The notes beneath the pieces were generated by a model. The model was not told the origin of the DNA. It did not search any database and was given only the letters and a program-made list of their open reading frames with translations. From Rhodanobacter sp. Soil772 (lineage in GTDB: Bacteria; Pseudomonadota; Gammaproteobacteria; Xanthomonadales; Rhodanobacteraceae), in NCBI RefSeq assembly GCF_001428385.1, contig NZ_LMSK01000002.1, positions 712,704-776,703 of the forward strand: a stretch of DNA of 64,000 bases, written 5' to 3'. Below are positions 46,101 to 53,364 of this stretch, one piece after another; within the stretch, counting starts at the first letter, position 1; the number at the start of each line of letters is the position of its first letter. Made by a program: the position numbers and the translations under genes.

Positions 46101-48678
46101 CTCCGCAGGCACCTGCACGATCAACGCCGATCAGGCGGGCAACGGTACCTACCTGGCCGCGCCAGCGGTGGCGCAGTCGCTCGCCATCGTGGTGCCGGGC
46201 GGTGCGGTCGCGTTCGTCACCGGCTCGCCCCTGCCGAACGCGACGGGCGGCGTGGCCTACAGCCAGACCGTCACGGCCGCTGGCGGCGCCACGCCGTATA
46301 CCTTCGCCGTCAGCGCCGGCGCGCTGCCGGCCGGTCTGACGCTGGACAGCGCAGGCCTGCTGTCGGGCATGCCGACGGTGGCCGGCAACTTCAGCTTCAC
46401 TGTGAAGGTCACCGACGCGGCCACGCAGACGACGACCCGGACGTTCACCTTGGATGTACAGGCTCCCACGATTGCACTGAGCCCCTCCACACTGCCGGCC
46501 GGCACGCTCGGCAGCAGCTACACGCAGGTGCTCAGCGCCTCGGGCGGCCAAGGCTCCTATGCCTACGCCGTCAGCACAGGCACGCTGCCGGCCGGCCTCA
46601 GCCTGAGTTCGACCGGCGCCCTCAGTGGCACGCCGACCGCCACCGGCAGCTTCAACTTCACCATCACCGCCACCGACGGTTTTGGTTTCACCGGCAGCCA
46701 GGCATATGTGCTGGCGATCGGGCAGCCTGCGCCGATCGCGAACGACGACACGGCCAGCACCGCCGCCAATGGCACAGCCACGATCGCGGTCACCAGCAAC
46801 GACAGCGGCGGCCCGATCACCAGCATTGCGATCGCGCAGCCACCGGCACACGGCACGGCAACCGTCAGCGGGCTGGATGTGCTGTACACGCCGGCCGCCA
46901 ACTACTTCGGCAGCGACATATTCAAGTACATCGCCACTGGTCCTGGGGGAACCTCGGCAGCGGCGACCGCCAGCATCACGGTCATTGCCAGCGCGATCCC
47001 GGTAGCTACCGCGAAGAACGCTACCGTGCTGGCCGGCCAGCCGGTCACGATCCATGCGGCAACGGGCGCGAGCAACGGTCCGTTCACCGCCGCCACGGTG
47101 GTGAGCGCGCCGTCCTCGGGCACGACGACGGTGCAAGGCACCGACATCGTCTACACCGCGAATGCGAACGCCTCCGGCACGTTCGGCTTCGACTACACGC
47201 TGAGCAACGCCTTCGGCACCTCGCAGCCGGCCCACGTCACGGTGACGGTCAACCCGCGTCCGGTGGCACCGGCACTGACGGCAACGGCAACTGCCGGTAC
47301 CACCGTACAGGTCGACCTTACGGCGGCGGCACATGGCGGTCCGTTCACTGCGGCCAACGTGGTGTCCGTTTCGCCGGCGAACGCAGGTTCGGCCACCATC
47401 GCGCCCACCGGCGACGGTGGCTACACGCTGGCGTTCGCCTCCGCCGCCACCTTCGACGGCATGGCGCGGATCACCTATACGCTGAGTAATGCGTTCGCCA
47501 CCTCCACGCCGGGCACGGTCGACGTTACCGTCCAGCTGCGCAGCGATCCGTCGAAGAACGCCGAAGTGCTGGGTGTGCTGGAGGCACAAGCCGAGGCGGC
47601 ACGTCGCATGGCGATAGGCCAGATCGGCAACTTCCAGCGTCGTCTGGAAAGCCTGCATGCCAGCGGCAGCCGCGCCGGCTTCACCAACGGCATCACCATG
47701 AACTCCGCCAGTAGCCGGCGACGCACCGACACGCTGCTCGGCATGCAGCAACAGGTGATGGGCGGCGGCGGCGATCCATTCCTGATGGCTGCCGACGCTC
47801 CGGCGACCGACCGCACAGCCTCCAGTGGCTATACACCGGACGGCATGGCCTTCTGGACCGGCGGCGCGATGAACTTCGGCAAGCTGCAACCCGGCACAAG
47901 CCACGATGGCATCGACTTCACCACCTCGGGCCTGAGCCTGGGCGCGGACAAGCAGGTGACCCAGGCGCTCGCACTGGGCCTGGGCGTGGGCTACGGCCAC
48001 GATGCCTCCGACGTCGGCCGGCATGGCAGCCGCAGCACCGTGGACAGCTACAACGTCGCTGCCTACGGCAGCTACCGGCCAGGCGAATCGGCCTATGTGG
48101 ATGCGCTGGTCGGTTACCAGTGGCTGCAGTTCGACGCACGCCGCTTCGTCACCGACAACGGCAACACGGTGCGCGGCAGCCGCGACGGCAAGCAGTGGTT
48201 CGCCTCGTTCTCCGTGGGCTACCGGCACCAGGCCGACGACATGCTGCTCACGCCCTACGGCAGGCTGGACCTCGCCCGCGCGACGCTCGACGGTTACACC
48301 GAAACCGGCGACGCCGTGTTCGCGCTGAACTACCGGAGCCAGACCGTCAAGACCAGCACGGGTACCGTGGGCCTGCTGGCGCAGTGGACGGTCAAGCGCG
48401 ACTACGGCGTGTGGGCGCCGCAGCTGCGTGCGGAATTCGGCCACGACATGCAGGGCTCCAGCCAGGCGACGATGCGCTACGCGGATCTGCCGTCCGGCCC
48501 GCTGTACCAGGCCACGCTGGCCCGCCAGTCCCGCAACCACACCTTGCTGGGCGCGGGCATCGCGCTGCAGACGCTCAAGGGCTGGTCGCTGCGCGCGGAG
48601 TACCAGAACCAGCTGGACAACACGAGCCGCGACAACCAGAGCATCCTGCTCAGCGTGCAGAAGACGCTGCCGCCGTGA
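43123..48678 (+). CDS. Large Ig/FN3-repeat autotransporter adhesin-like protein
   Basis: 1851 residues. Signal peptide to about residue 40 (AHA|AC). The passenger (about 41-1480) is a chain of beta domains: putative Ig (He_PIG) repeats (GTAYSQTLSATGGTAPYSY type), cadherin-like AHGTATASG repeats, and two near-identical fibronectin-III units (about 679-1024, see repeat). A linker with helix-forming Glu/Ala (about 1485-1565) leads to a classical autotransporter barrel (1567-1851). By eye the passenger contains no glutamate. ATG at 43123 has AGGGGA upstream. It is probably surface-displayed or shed for adhesion; no protease or enzyme motif is visible. Confidence 0.88.
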   Translation: MFYRSSMQRAVARLSSFICRPRAWLLMIALLALVPNAAHAACSTMNVPDANTTPSTSPMASGSSITITLGTLCDSFGLNPYPGPGTTNPAHGTVSVNSNAGIITYTNYGDGATSDSFVIMDASANPFTVNVAISAAVSPITVSPASLPTPQVGTAYSQTLSATGGTAPYSYVLTSGSLPPGLTLSGATISGTPNQAGSYSSSITVTDNVGTTGTKSYTVTVPNPSSGIAVAAPPTAFLNAPYSQTLSASGALAPYTFALNSGSLPPGISLASNGTLSGTPTSTGTYNFAVVATDSSPNLGGSSPGPYFKVVNLSLTVQNVPPTAGSVSAPPVAYNSTNNPITLNITSAPATSVAIATAAAHGTATASGTSITYTPTSGYAGPDSFTYTATNGAGTSSAATVTITVSPPTITFTPTAPPHPTAGTAYSHSIANASGGTAPYTYTVSTGTLPAGLALSSNGTISGTSTAVGAFTFKVVATDSSTGTGSFSSTPANVTLTVDAPVITPAPSTLPGGSANTAYNQTITATGGTAPYTYAVTAGTLPTGITLSSGGVLGGTPTQAGSFPITVAATDSTTGPGAPYSGSQAYTLTIAGPTITISPANLPNATVGTAYSQTASASGGTAPYTFSTTGSVPPGLSISSSGTLSGTPTTAGDFTFIAVATDAQSFAGSHAYTVHVTAIAPGAPTVSTATAGDTSATVSFTPPVSDGGAPITGYTVTSSPGGFTGSGAGSPITVTGLTNGTAYTFTVTATNSAGTGAASAASNSVTPKGAQTITFSNPGTQSFGTTPTLTAAASSGLTPTFTSSTSGVCTITSGGALIFISAGTCTISADQAGNGTYLAAPTVAQSFTVAAVVPGAPTIGTATAGDTNATVSFTAPASNGGATITGYTVTSSPGGLTGTGAVSPITVTGLTNGTAYTFTVTATNSAGTGAATAASNSVTPKGAQTITFANPGTQNFGTTPTLTAAASSGLTPTFTSSTSGVCTITSGGALTFISAGTCTINADQAGNGTYLAAPAVAQSLAIVVPGGAVAFVTGSPLPNATGGVAYSQTVTAAGGATPYTFAVSAGALPAGLTLDSAGLLSGMPTVAGNFSFTVKVTDAATQTTTRTFTLDVQAPTIALSPSTLPAGTLGSSYTQVLSASGGQGSYAYAVSTGTLPAGLSLSSTGALSGTPTATGSFNFTITATDGFGFTGSQAYVLAIGQPAPIANDDTASTAANGTATIAVTSNDSGGPITSIAIAQPPAHGTATVSGLDVLYTPAANYFGSDIFKYIATGPGGTSAAATASITVIASAIPVATAKNATVLAGQPVTIHAATGASNGPFTAATVVSAPSSGTTTVQGTDIVYTANANASGTFGFDYTLSNAFGTSQPAHVTVTVNPRPVAPALTATATAGTTVQVDLTAAAHGGPFTAANVVSVSPANAGSATIAPTGDGGYTLAFASAATFDGMARITYTLSNAFATSTPGTVDVTVQLRSDPSKNAEVLGVLEAQAEAARRMAIGQIGNFQRRLESLHASGSRAGFTNGITMNSASSRRRTDTLLGMQQQVMGGGGDPFLMAADAPATDRTASSGYTPDGMAFWTGGAMNFGKLQPGTSHDGIDFTTSGLSLGADKQVTQALALGLGVGYGHDASDVGRHGSRSTVDSYNVAAYGSYRPGESAYVDALVGYQWLQFDARRFVTDNGNTVRGSRDGKQWFASFSVGYRHQADDMLLTPYGRLDLARATLDGYTETGDAVFALNYRSQTVKTSTGTVGLLAQWTVKRDYGVWAPQLRAEFGHDMQGSSQATMRYADLPSGPLYQATLARQSRNHTLLGAGIALQTLKGWSLRAEYQNQLDNTSRDNQSILLSVQKTLPP
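45159..46196 (+). repeat. Two tandem ~519-base repeats inside the autotransporter
   Basis: Unit 1 is about 45159-45678 and unit 2 about 45679-46196, offset by 519 bases (173 codons), so the frame is kept. The two copies are nearly identical over long stretches (for example around 45411 and 45930). Each encodes an FN3 domain followed by a Cys-containing beta domain (GVCTITSGGAL ... GTCTI). This is an internal duplication and a likely site of copy-number change. Confidence 0.9.
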
Positions 48679-48680
48679 CC

Positions 48681-48720
48681 GGTACGGCCGGCAGCGATGA
48701 ACGTCGCTGCCGGCCGTACC
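48681..48720. terminator. 17-bp perfect hairpin after the autotransporter
   Basis: Arms 48681-48697 and 48704-48720 are exact reverse complements around a six-base loop, one base after the gene's stop. No T tract follows, so it may stabilise the mRNA end or act as a rho-independent-like stop with poor U run. Confidence 0.5.
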
Positions 48721-48847
48721 CGTACCGGGTTTCGCACATGACCCCTGCCGCCGATGAACCATCCCGGGCGCGAACGCTCGACGCTTCCCGCCGAGACCGA
48801 TACCATCTCCCTTCAGCGGCAATCGCAGCAACGCACACCGCATCCTC

Positions 48848-48923
48848 GGGCCTATAGCTCAATGGTTAGAGCAGAGGACTCATAATCCTTTGGTTCCAGG
48901 TTCGAGTCCTGGTGGGCCCACCA
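48848..48923 (+). tRNA. ileX: tRNA-Ile2 (anticodon CAU, lysidine-type)
   Basis: 76 bases with encoded CCA. Acceptor GGGCCTA pairs with TGGGCCC; D arm AGCTCAATGGTTAGAGCA; anticodon loop CTCATAA; T arm with GGTTCGAGTCC. CAU could mean elongator Met, but the C4-G69 and C5-G68 acceptor pairs and the short D loop match the isoleucine tRNA whose C34 TilS converts to lysidine to read AUA. It is a lone tRNA gene, bordering the accessory stretch. Confidence 0.85.
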
Positions 48924-49008
48924 GATGCAGGTGCCGGCAGGGCGATTGTGCGGGAACCCCGCGCGACAGGTGCGCCTCGGCGCCGATGATGGATGTGGCA
49001 TCCATCGC

Positions 49009-49803
49009 TCAGCTGCAGCAGGGCTCGCCCGCGCCTTTCGTCGGCGCGCCGTACTCGTCGTGGCGGCGCCACCAGATGCCGTTCTCGTTGCGCCCCCTGG
49101 GCGCGCGGTCGAGCCACTGGTACATCCCCCACAGGCCGTCCAGCCCGCGCGCATAGGTGGAATAGGTGTGGTAGACGACGCCGTCTTCGTACGCGAATGC
49201 GCTCATGCCGGGCCGGTCGCGCGTGTACGTGGGCGCGTCGGTGCCGCACATCGCGGCGAACCGGACGACAGGTTCCGGGAATGATGTCGCAACCAGCGGA
49301 TGGCCGCCGCGCCGGTAGTTGTATTCGACGCCTCCCGCGCGCTGCTGCGCTTGCGAGATCGAGACGTTGAAATCGAAGTTGAACTCGCCACCGGCTGACG
49401 ACGCCCATGGAAACGACCAACCCATCCGCTGCTTGTATGCCTGCAGCTTCGCCAGCGGCGCCCGCGACACTACCGCCAGCGCGACATCGTGGTTCGCCAG
49501 GTGGACGGCGAAGCCGTCGAAGCCATCCGCGATCGCCGAGCAGGAGGGGCAACCCGCCGCGTAGTCGGGTCCGAACATGAAGTGGTAGACGAGCAGCTGC
49601 GAGCGCCCGCGGAAAAGGTCGGCCAGCGAGGCGCTGCCCTCGTCGGTCTCGAACCGGTACGCCTTGTCGACCCTTACCCACGGCAGCTCCTGACGCTGCC
49701 TCGCCAGCTCGTCGCTGCGCCGCGTCAGCTCCTTCTCCGCCGCGAGCAGGTCGAGCCTCGCGGCCAGCCATTCTTCACGTGTGGCAGTCTTGTGATCGTT
49801 CAT
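49009..49803 (-). CDS. DUF899 thioredoxin-like protein
   Basis: 264 residues of the DUF899 family. Marks: LPWVRVDKAYRFET, LLVYHFMFGPDYAAGCPSCSAIADGFDG with the CPSC pair that replaces a thioredoxin CxxC, and FNFDFNVS. The C-terminal CCS ends the protein. Such proteins are predicted redox or dithiol-disulphide isomerase-like, with no assigned substrate. ATG at 49803 with GGAGAG upstream. It lies in a small cluster with a GST, an HTH regulator and a beta-propeller protein. Confidence 0.88.
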   Translation of the reverse strand: MNDHKTATREEWLAARLDLLAAEKELTRRSDELARQRQELPWVRVDKAYRFETDEGSASLADLFRGRSQLLVYHFMFGPDYAAGCPSCSAIADGFDGFAVHLANHDVALAVVSRAPLAKLQAYKQRMGWSFPWASSAGGEFNFDFNVSISQAQQRAGGVEYNYRRGGHPLVATSFPEPVVRFAAMCGTDAPTYTRDRPGMSAFAYEDGVVYHTYSTYARGLDGLWGMYQWLDRAPRGRNENGIWWRRHDEYGAPTKGAGEPCCS

Positions 49804-49833
49804 CGTTTCTCTCCCTTCACTGCGCAACCGAAC

Positions 49834-50487
49834 TCAGGCTGCAACCGATTCGTTGCGCGCGTAGTCGGCCAGCTGATCGTGCAGGGCAGCCTGGAAGGCC
49901 GGCCGCGCCTCGCACCGCTTGACGTAGGCGTCGAGCCGCGGGAATCCGGCAACCAGATCCGTATGCCGGATGAACCGCAGCGTGGTCGTCATCAGAATGT
50001 CGGCCGCCGTGAAGCGACCAAGCAGATACTCGCAACCGTCGAGCCATTCGGACAGCGCAGCCAATCGGGCCATCACCTCGCTCACCGCCCCGGGACGGCG
50101 CAGCCTTGCCCACTCTTCGTCATGGTGCTGCAGATCCATCACCGAAAGAGTCCAGACCGGCGGCTCGACGGTATCGAGCGCGGCGAACATCCAGGCCAGC
50201 GTTTCGGCGCGCCGGTCGGCAGGCATGAGCGCCTCGCAATGTTCGGCGATGGCATGCACGATGGCGCCCGACTCGATCAGGGTTCCGTCGCTGGATTCCA
50301 GCACGGGTACCAATCCAAAAGGATGTTTGCGCCGATAGGCGTCGGAGTGCCGCTCCTCGACGTCGATGAACCGGCTTTCATAGGCAAGCCCCGCCTCCCC
50401 GAGCGCCCAACGCACGCGCAGATCGCGCACTAGCCCCTGCGCAAAAGGCGGCACCGAGCGGAAGCCCCAAACAGCGATATTTTCCAT
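49834..50487 (-). CDS. Glutathione S-transferase family protein
   Basis: 217 residues: N-terminal thioredoxin-like domain (FRSVPPFAQGLVRDLRVRWAL in the place of the S/C active-site region; VPVLESSDGTLIESGAIVHAIAE is the cis-Pro and glutathione-binding SNAIL-type block) and helical C-terminal domain (about 90-217). A conjugation, isomerase or dehalogenase role cannot be assigned. GAGGAG nine bases before the ATG at 50487. It is 30 bases upstream of the DUF899 gene on the same strand, so they probably form one operon, divergent from the HTH gene. Confidence 0.87.
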   Translation of the reverse strand: MENIAVWGFRSVPPFAQGLVRDLRVRWALGEAGLAYESRFIDVEERHSDAYRRKHPFGLVPVLESSDGTLIESGAIVHAIAEHCEALMPADRRAETLAWMFAALDTVEPPVWTLSVMDLQHHDEEWARLRRPGAVSEVMARLAALSEWLDGCEYLLGRFTAADILMTTTLRFIRHTDLVAGFPRLDAYVKRCEARPAFQAALHDQLADYARNESVAA

Positions 50488-50622
50488 GTCGTTCTCCTCA
50501 CTTCTCGTGTGGTGGCGCCGGTTGCCTGCGGCGCCCTGGCTGGTGGTCGTGGGATAGACTGCGACCGAACCACCGAACCGTGGGAGTGACAAGCTTGGCG
50601 CGATTGAAATGAGCCTGTTCCG

Positions 50623-51840
50623 ATGGACTCGCTGATCGCGGCCGCGGCGGGCGCGCTCGCGGCAGGCGACCCGCTCGGTGCGCTGAAACGGGTTGCCCTG
50701 CGCGACGACGCACCGGCGCTGGCCTTGCGCGGCATCGCGATGGCGCAGCTCGGCGACTACAAGCGTGCGAAAGTTCTCGTGCGCCGCGCCGAGCGCACGT
50801 TCGGCGCGAAAGAACCGCTCGCCCGCGCGCGATGCATCGTCGCCGAGGCCGAGATCGCGCTCGCCTCGCGCGACCTGGGCTGGCCGGCAAAGGCGCTCGA
50901 TCTTGCGCGGGCGACGCTCGAAGCGCACGGCGATCTGGCCAACGCCGCGCATGCGCGATACCTCGCGGTGCGGCGCCTGCTCCTGATCGGACGTCTGGAC
51001 GAGGCCGAGCGCGCGCTCGCCGGACTCGATCCCGCGCCGCTGCCGCCCGCCTTGCGGGCCGCCCACGAACTGGTTGCGGCCGGCATCGCGCTGCGCCGCT
51101 TGCGCACGAAGGAAGCGCGCGCGGCGCTGGCCCGAGCCGGCCGCGCCGCGCAACACGCCGGCATCCCCGCGCTGGCGGCAGAGGTCAAGAACGCCTCCAT
51201 CGCGCTGGATGCGCCCGCGGCGCGCCTGCTTGCGCGCGGCAAGTGGCGAGTGCTGCTGCTCGCGGAAGTCGAGGCGTTGCAGCGGTCGAAGGCGCTCGTT
51301 GTGGACGCGTGCCGTCACGTGGTGCGCGAGGCCGGCGCGATGACTTCGCTCGCGCGGCGCCCGGTGCTGTTCTCGCTCGCCCGTGCACTGGCCGAGGCGT
51401 GGCCTGCCGACGCGCCGAGGAGCGCGCTCATCGCGCAGGCGTTCCGCACCAGGCATGCCGACGAATCGCATCGTGCACGGTTGCGCGTCGAAATCGGACG
51501 GCTGCGTGCGGCGCTCGGGCCGCTGGCCGGCGTGGTGGCGACGAAACACGGGTTCGCGCTGGCGCCGCGCGCGCGCACGGTCGTCGTGCTGGCACGGCCC
51601 GTCGAGGAGCCGCATGCCGCGATACTCGCCCTCCTCGCCGACGGCGAGTCGTGGTCGAGCTCGGCCCTCGCCCTCGCGCTCGGCGCCAGCCAGCGCACCG
51701 TGCAACGCTCGCTCGACGTGCTGGCGGCGGCAGGCAAGGCGCACTCGTTCGGTCACGGGCGAGCGCGCCGCTGGACCGCCCCGCCCGTGCCGGGATTCAC
51801 GACCGCCTTGTTACTCCCCACCCCGCTGCCGGGCGGCTAG
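50623..51840 (+). CDS. HTH transcriptional regulator, SARP/TPR-like
   Basis: 405 residues, very Ala/Arg-rich. The N-terminal two-thirds are TPR-like helix pairs (GIAMAQLGDYKRAKVLVRRAERTF). Around 265-315, SHRARLRVEIGRLRAALG then KHGFALAP match the DNA-recognition and wing part of an OmpR/BTAD-type winged helix. A second helix-turn-helix (LALALGASQRTVQRSLDVLAAAGKAH) closes the protein. Divergent from the GST-DUF899 pair and co-directional with the propeller gene, so it is a likely regulator of both units. Signal unknown. Confidence 0.7.
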   Translation: MDSLIAAAAGALAAGDPLGALKRVALRDDAPALALRGIAMAQLGDYKRAKVLVRRAERTFGAKEPLARARCIVAEAEIALASRDLGWPAKALDLARATLEAHGDLANAAHARYLAVRRLLLIGRLDEAERALAGLDPAPLPPALRAAHELVAAGIALRRLRTKEARAALARAGRAAQHAGIPALAAEVKNASIALDAPAARLLARGKWRVLLLAEVEALQRSKALVVDACRHVVREAGAMTSLARRPVLFSLARALAEAWPADAPRSALIAQAFRTRHADESHRARLRVEIGRLRAALGPLAGVVATKHGFALAPRARTVVVLARPVEEPHAAILALLADGESWSSSALALALGASQRTVQRSLDVLAAAGKAHSFGHGRARRWTAPPVPGFTTALLLPTPLPGG

Positions 51841-51850
51841 GATGGCGCGC

Positions 51851-52537
51851 ATGAAACGAGCAGCCGCCGACATCGTCCGCGAATACGGACCCTTCCCGGG
51901 CGTCGACCGCGTGGGCGGGGTGAGCTATGACGGCCGGCATGCCTGGCTTGCCGTCGGGGATAGGTTGAGCAGCCTGGACCCGGCGAGCGGGGAGATCCTG
52001 GGCTCGATCGAAGTCGCCGCGCACGCGGGAACGGCGTTCGACGGCCGGCACCTGTTCCAGATCGCCGAGGACCGCATCCTGAAGATCGATCCGCAGACCG
52101 GCCGCGTACTCGCCACCATCCCGGCGCCTGGCGGTGGCGGCGACTCGGGGCTGGCGTGGGCCGAAGGAATGCTGTGGGTGGGCGAGTACCAGGCGCGCAA
52201 GATCCACCAGGTCGATCCCGCGACCGGCGCGATCCTGCGCACCATCGAATCCAACCGCTTCGTCACCGGCGTCACCTGGGTCGGGCGGGAACTCTGGCAC
52301 GGCACCTGGGAAAACGACGAAAGCGAACTACGGCGGGTCGATCCTCGAACGGGAAAGGTCCTGGAGAAACTCGAGATGCCGCCCGGCGTAGGCGTGTCGG
52401 GGTTGGAATCCGATGGCGGCGACCAGTTCTTCTGCGGAGGCGGAAGCAGCGGAAAGGTGAGAGTCATTCGCCGACCCGGGCGAGGCGCTGCGACCGGCAG
52501 CAACTCCGGAGTTCCCGTCGGCTCCTCCGGCAAATAA
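51851..52537 (+). CDS. Beta-propeller (YncE/SMP-30-like) protein
   Basis: 228 residues with four to five short propeller repeats: DGRHLFQIAEDRILKIDPQT then AEGMLWVGEYQARKIHQVDP and VGRELWHGTWENDESELRRV. Each ends ...IDP/VDPxTGxVL, a signature of quinoprotein-like or glutamine cyclotransferase-like propellers. No signal peptide, so probably cytoplasmic. It begins ten bases after the HTH gene stop, with AGGA overlapping the end of that gene; co-transcribed. Function unknown. Confidence 0.75.
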   Translation: MKRAAADIVREYGPFPGVDRVGGVSYDGRHAWLAVGDRLSSLDPASGEILGSIEVAAHAGTAFDGRHLFQIAEDRILKIDPQTGRVLATIPAPGGGGDSGLAWAEGMLWVGEYQARKIHQVDPATGAILRTIESNRFVTGVTWVGRELWHGTWENDESELRRVDPRTGKVLEKLEMPPGVGVSGLESDGGDQFFCGGGSSGKVRVIRRPGRGAATGSNSGVPVGSSGK

Positions 52538-52767
52538 TCGAAACAGTCTTTACCGGCGACGTTTCGCCGATGCCTTGTGCGAAGAGCCGGCCAAGGCGAC
52601 AAGGAGCGCCGCCACCGAACGGTCGTGATGCGACTGCAAGGGCTTCGCAACACGCATCAACGCTACGGGTCGCAATGGCCAAACTGCGTTTCGCACGTTC
52701 GCCTCACATCCGGCCACCTGCATGCCGGCCAGTCGCCCCGGAAACCATATCAACCAAGATCTGGAAG

Positions 52768-52783
52768 CGTGATCAAAATCACG
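52768..52783. promoter_or_regulatory. CRP/Clp/FNR-like operator 1
   Basis: CGTGA-TCAAAA-TCACG, also readable as GTGAT-N4-ATCAC. Centre 52775.5. It is 42 bases (four helical turns) from operator 2 and about 70 bases before the predicted start of transcription. Confidence 0.5.
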
Positions 52784-52809
52784 TTTCAACCAACCATGGA
52801 ATGAAAAAA

Positions 52810-52825
52810 TGTGAACAGCTTCACT
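52810..52825. promoter_or_regulatory. CRP/Clp-like operator 2
   Basis: TGTGA-ACAGCT-TCACT, nine of ten positions of the TGTGA-N6-TCACA consensus. Overlaps the predicted -35 box (52812-52817). Confidence 0.55.
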
Positions 52826-52840
52826 CTGTACAGCTAACCT
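52812..52840 (+). promoter_or_regulatory. Predicted promoter for the small RNA / RMF-like gene
   Basis: TGAACA (52812-52817), 17-base spacer, TAACCT (52835-52840) within GCTAACCT. The start would be near 52847, giving operator 1 a centre around -71.5 and operator 2 a place over the -35. Confidence 0.45.
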
Positions 52841-52841
52841 A

Positions 52842-52912
52842 GTCGCCGTGAGGCGACCGTCCCGGCCATCCCCCGGCACAGATGGATCCAAGCCCGCTCC
52901 GGCGGGCTTTTT
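52842..52912 (+). ncRNA. Candidate compact RNA or attenuated leader
   Basis: About 70 bases: a 5' hairpin GTCGCC-GTGA-GGCGAC (52842-52857), an unpaired C-rich middle, and a perfect terminator at its 3' end. It lies immediately before the RMF-like gene, so it is either a stand-alone sRNA or a terminated leader controlling that gene. No protein frame inside it. Confidence 0.45.
52890..52912 (+). terminator. Rho-independent terminator upstream of the RMF-like gene
   Basis: AAGCCCGC (52890-52897) pairs with GCGGGCTT (52902-52909) around TCCG, followed by TTT. Confidence 0.75.
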
Positions 52913-52977
52913 CATAGTTGAAACTTCGGCACGCCGACCTCACCCAAGATTCCACGACGCCCACCGAGGACGCCAGT

Positions 52978-53172
52978 ATGGTCAAGGAAAGCGGGATGCA
53001 GTATCCGCTGCAGGCCTGGATCGAAGGCCATTACGCACGCGACTGCAATGAACCGCTGGAAAAGTGCCCTTACGAGCACGGCTCCACGATGGCTCTTGCC
53101 TGGCACCGAGGCTGGCGCAATCGCGAGCAGCTGGACGCCGCGAAAGACCCGGAAGTGGAAGCCGGCGACTAG
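52978..53172 (+). CDS. Ribosome modulation factor-like small protein
   Basis: 64 residues (RMF of E. coli is 55). The conserved RMF pattern is recognisable: a helical EGHYA region, then KCPYEHG about 13 residues after the Gly, then WHRGWRN, matching the CPY and WxxGW of RMF with nearly the same spacing. RMF dimerises 70S ribosomes into 100S in stationary phase. ATG at 52978 with GAGGA seven to eight bases upstream. Two CRP/Clp-like palindromes and a terminated RNA precede it, suggesting nutrient- or c-di-GMP-linked control. Similarity is by eye only. Confidence 0.6.
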   Translation: MVKESGMQYPLQAWIEGHYARDCNEPLEKCPYEHGSTMALAWHRGWRNREQLDAAKDPEVEAGD

Positions 53173-53364
53173 CCGCACCGCGCAAAGCCATGGCGGGCAG
53201 GGCGCCACTCACGCTTTTCGGCGCGGGAAGCCGGCGGATCCGTGGTCGGCCGGCGACCTCGATAGAAAAACTATCTTTTGAACACGCCGTGCCGGCTCGA
53301 TTCAAGGGGGTGGCTTGCCCCACACTGCCGCCCACAACGAGGATGGCAACCGGCGGGCGACTCC

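Noticed and set aside
45217..48843. 1208-codon minus-strand frame across the autotransporter
   Set aside because: Antisense to a well-supported autotransporter; the translation is Arg/Gly/Ala-rich without any domain.
48848..48923. Elongator tRNA-Met as identity for the CAU tRNA
   Set aside because: Acceptor pairs C4-G69 and C5-G68 and the short D loop fit tRNA-Ile2 better; could be settled by tRNAscan-SE with TFAM.
48852..49154. Minus-strand peptide containing HQDSNLEP
   Set aside because: It is the reverse translation of the tRNA-Ile2 gene, a well-known spurious protein pattern.
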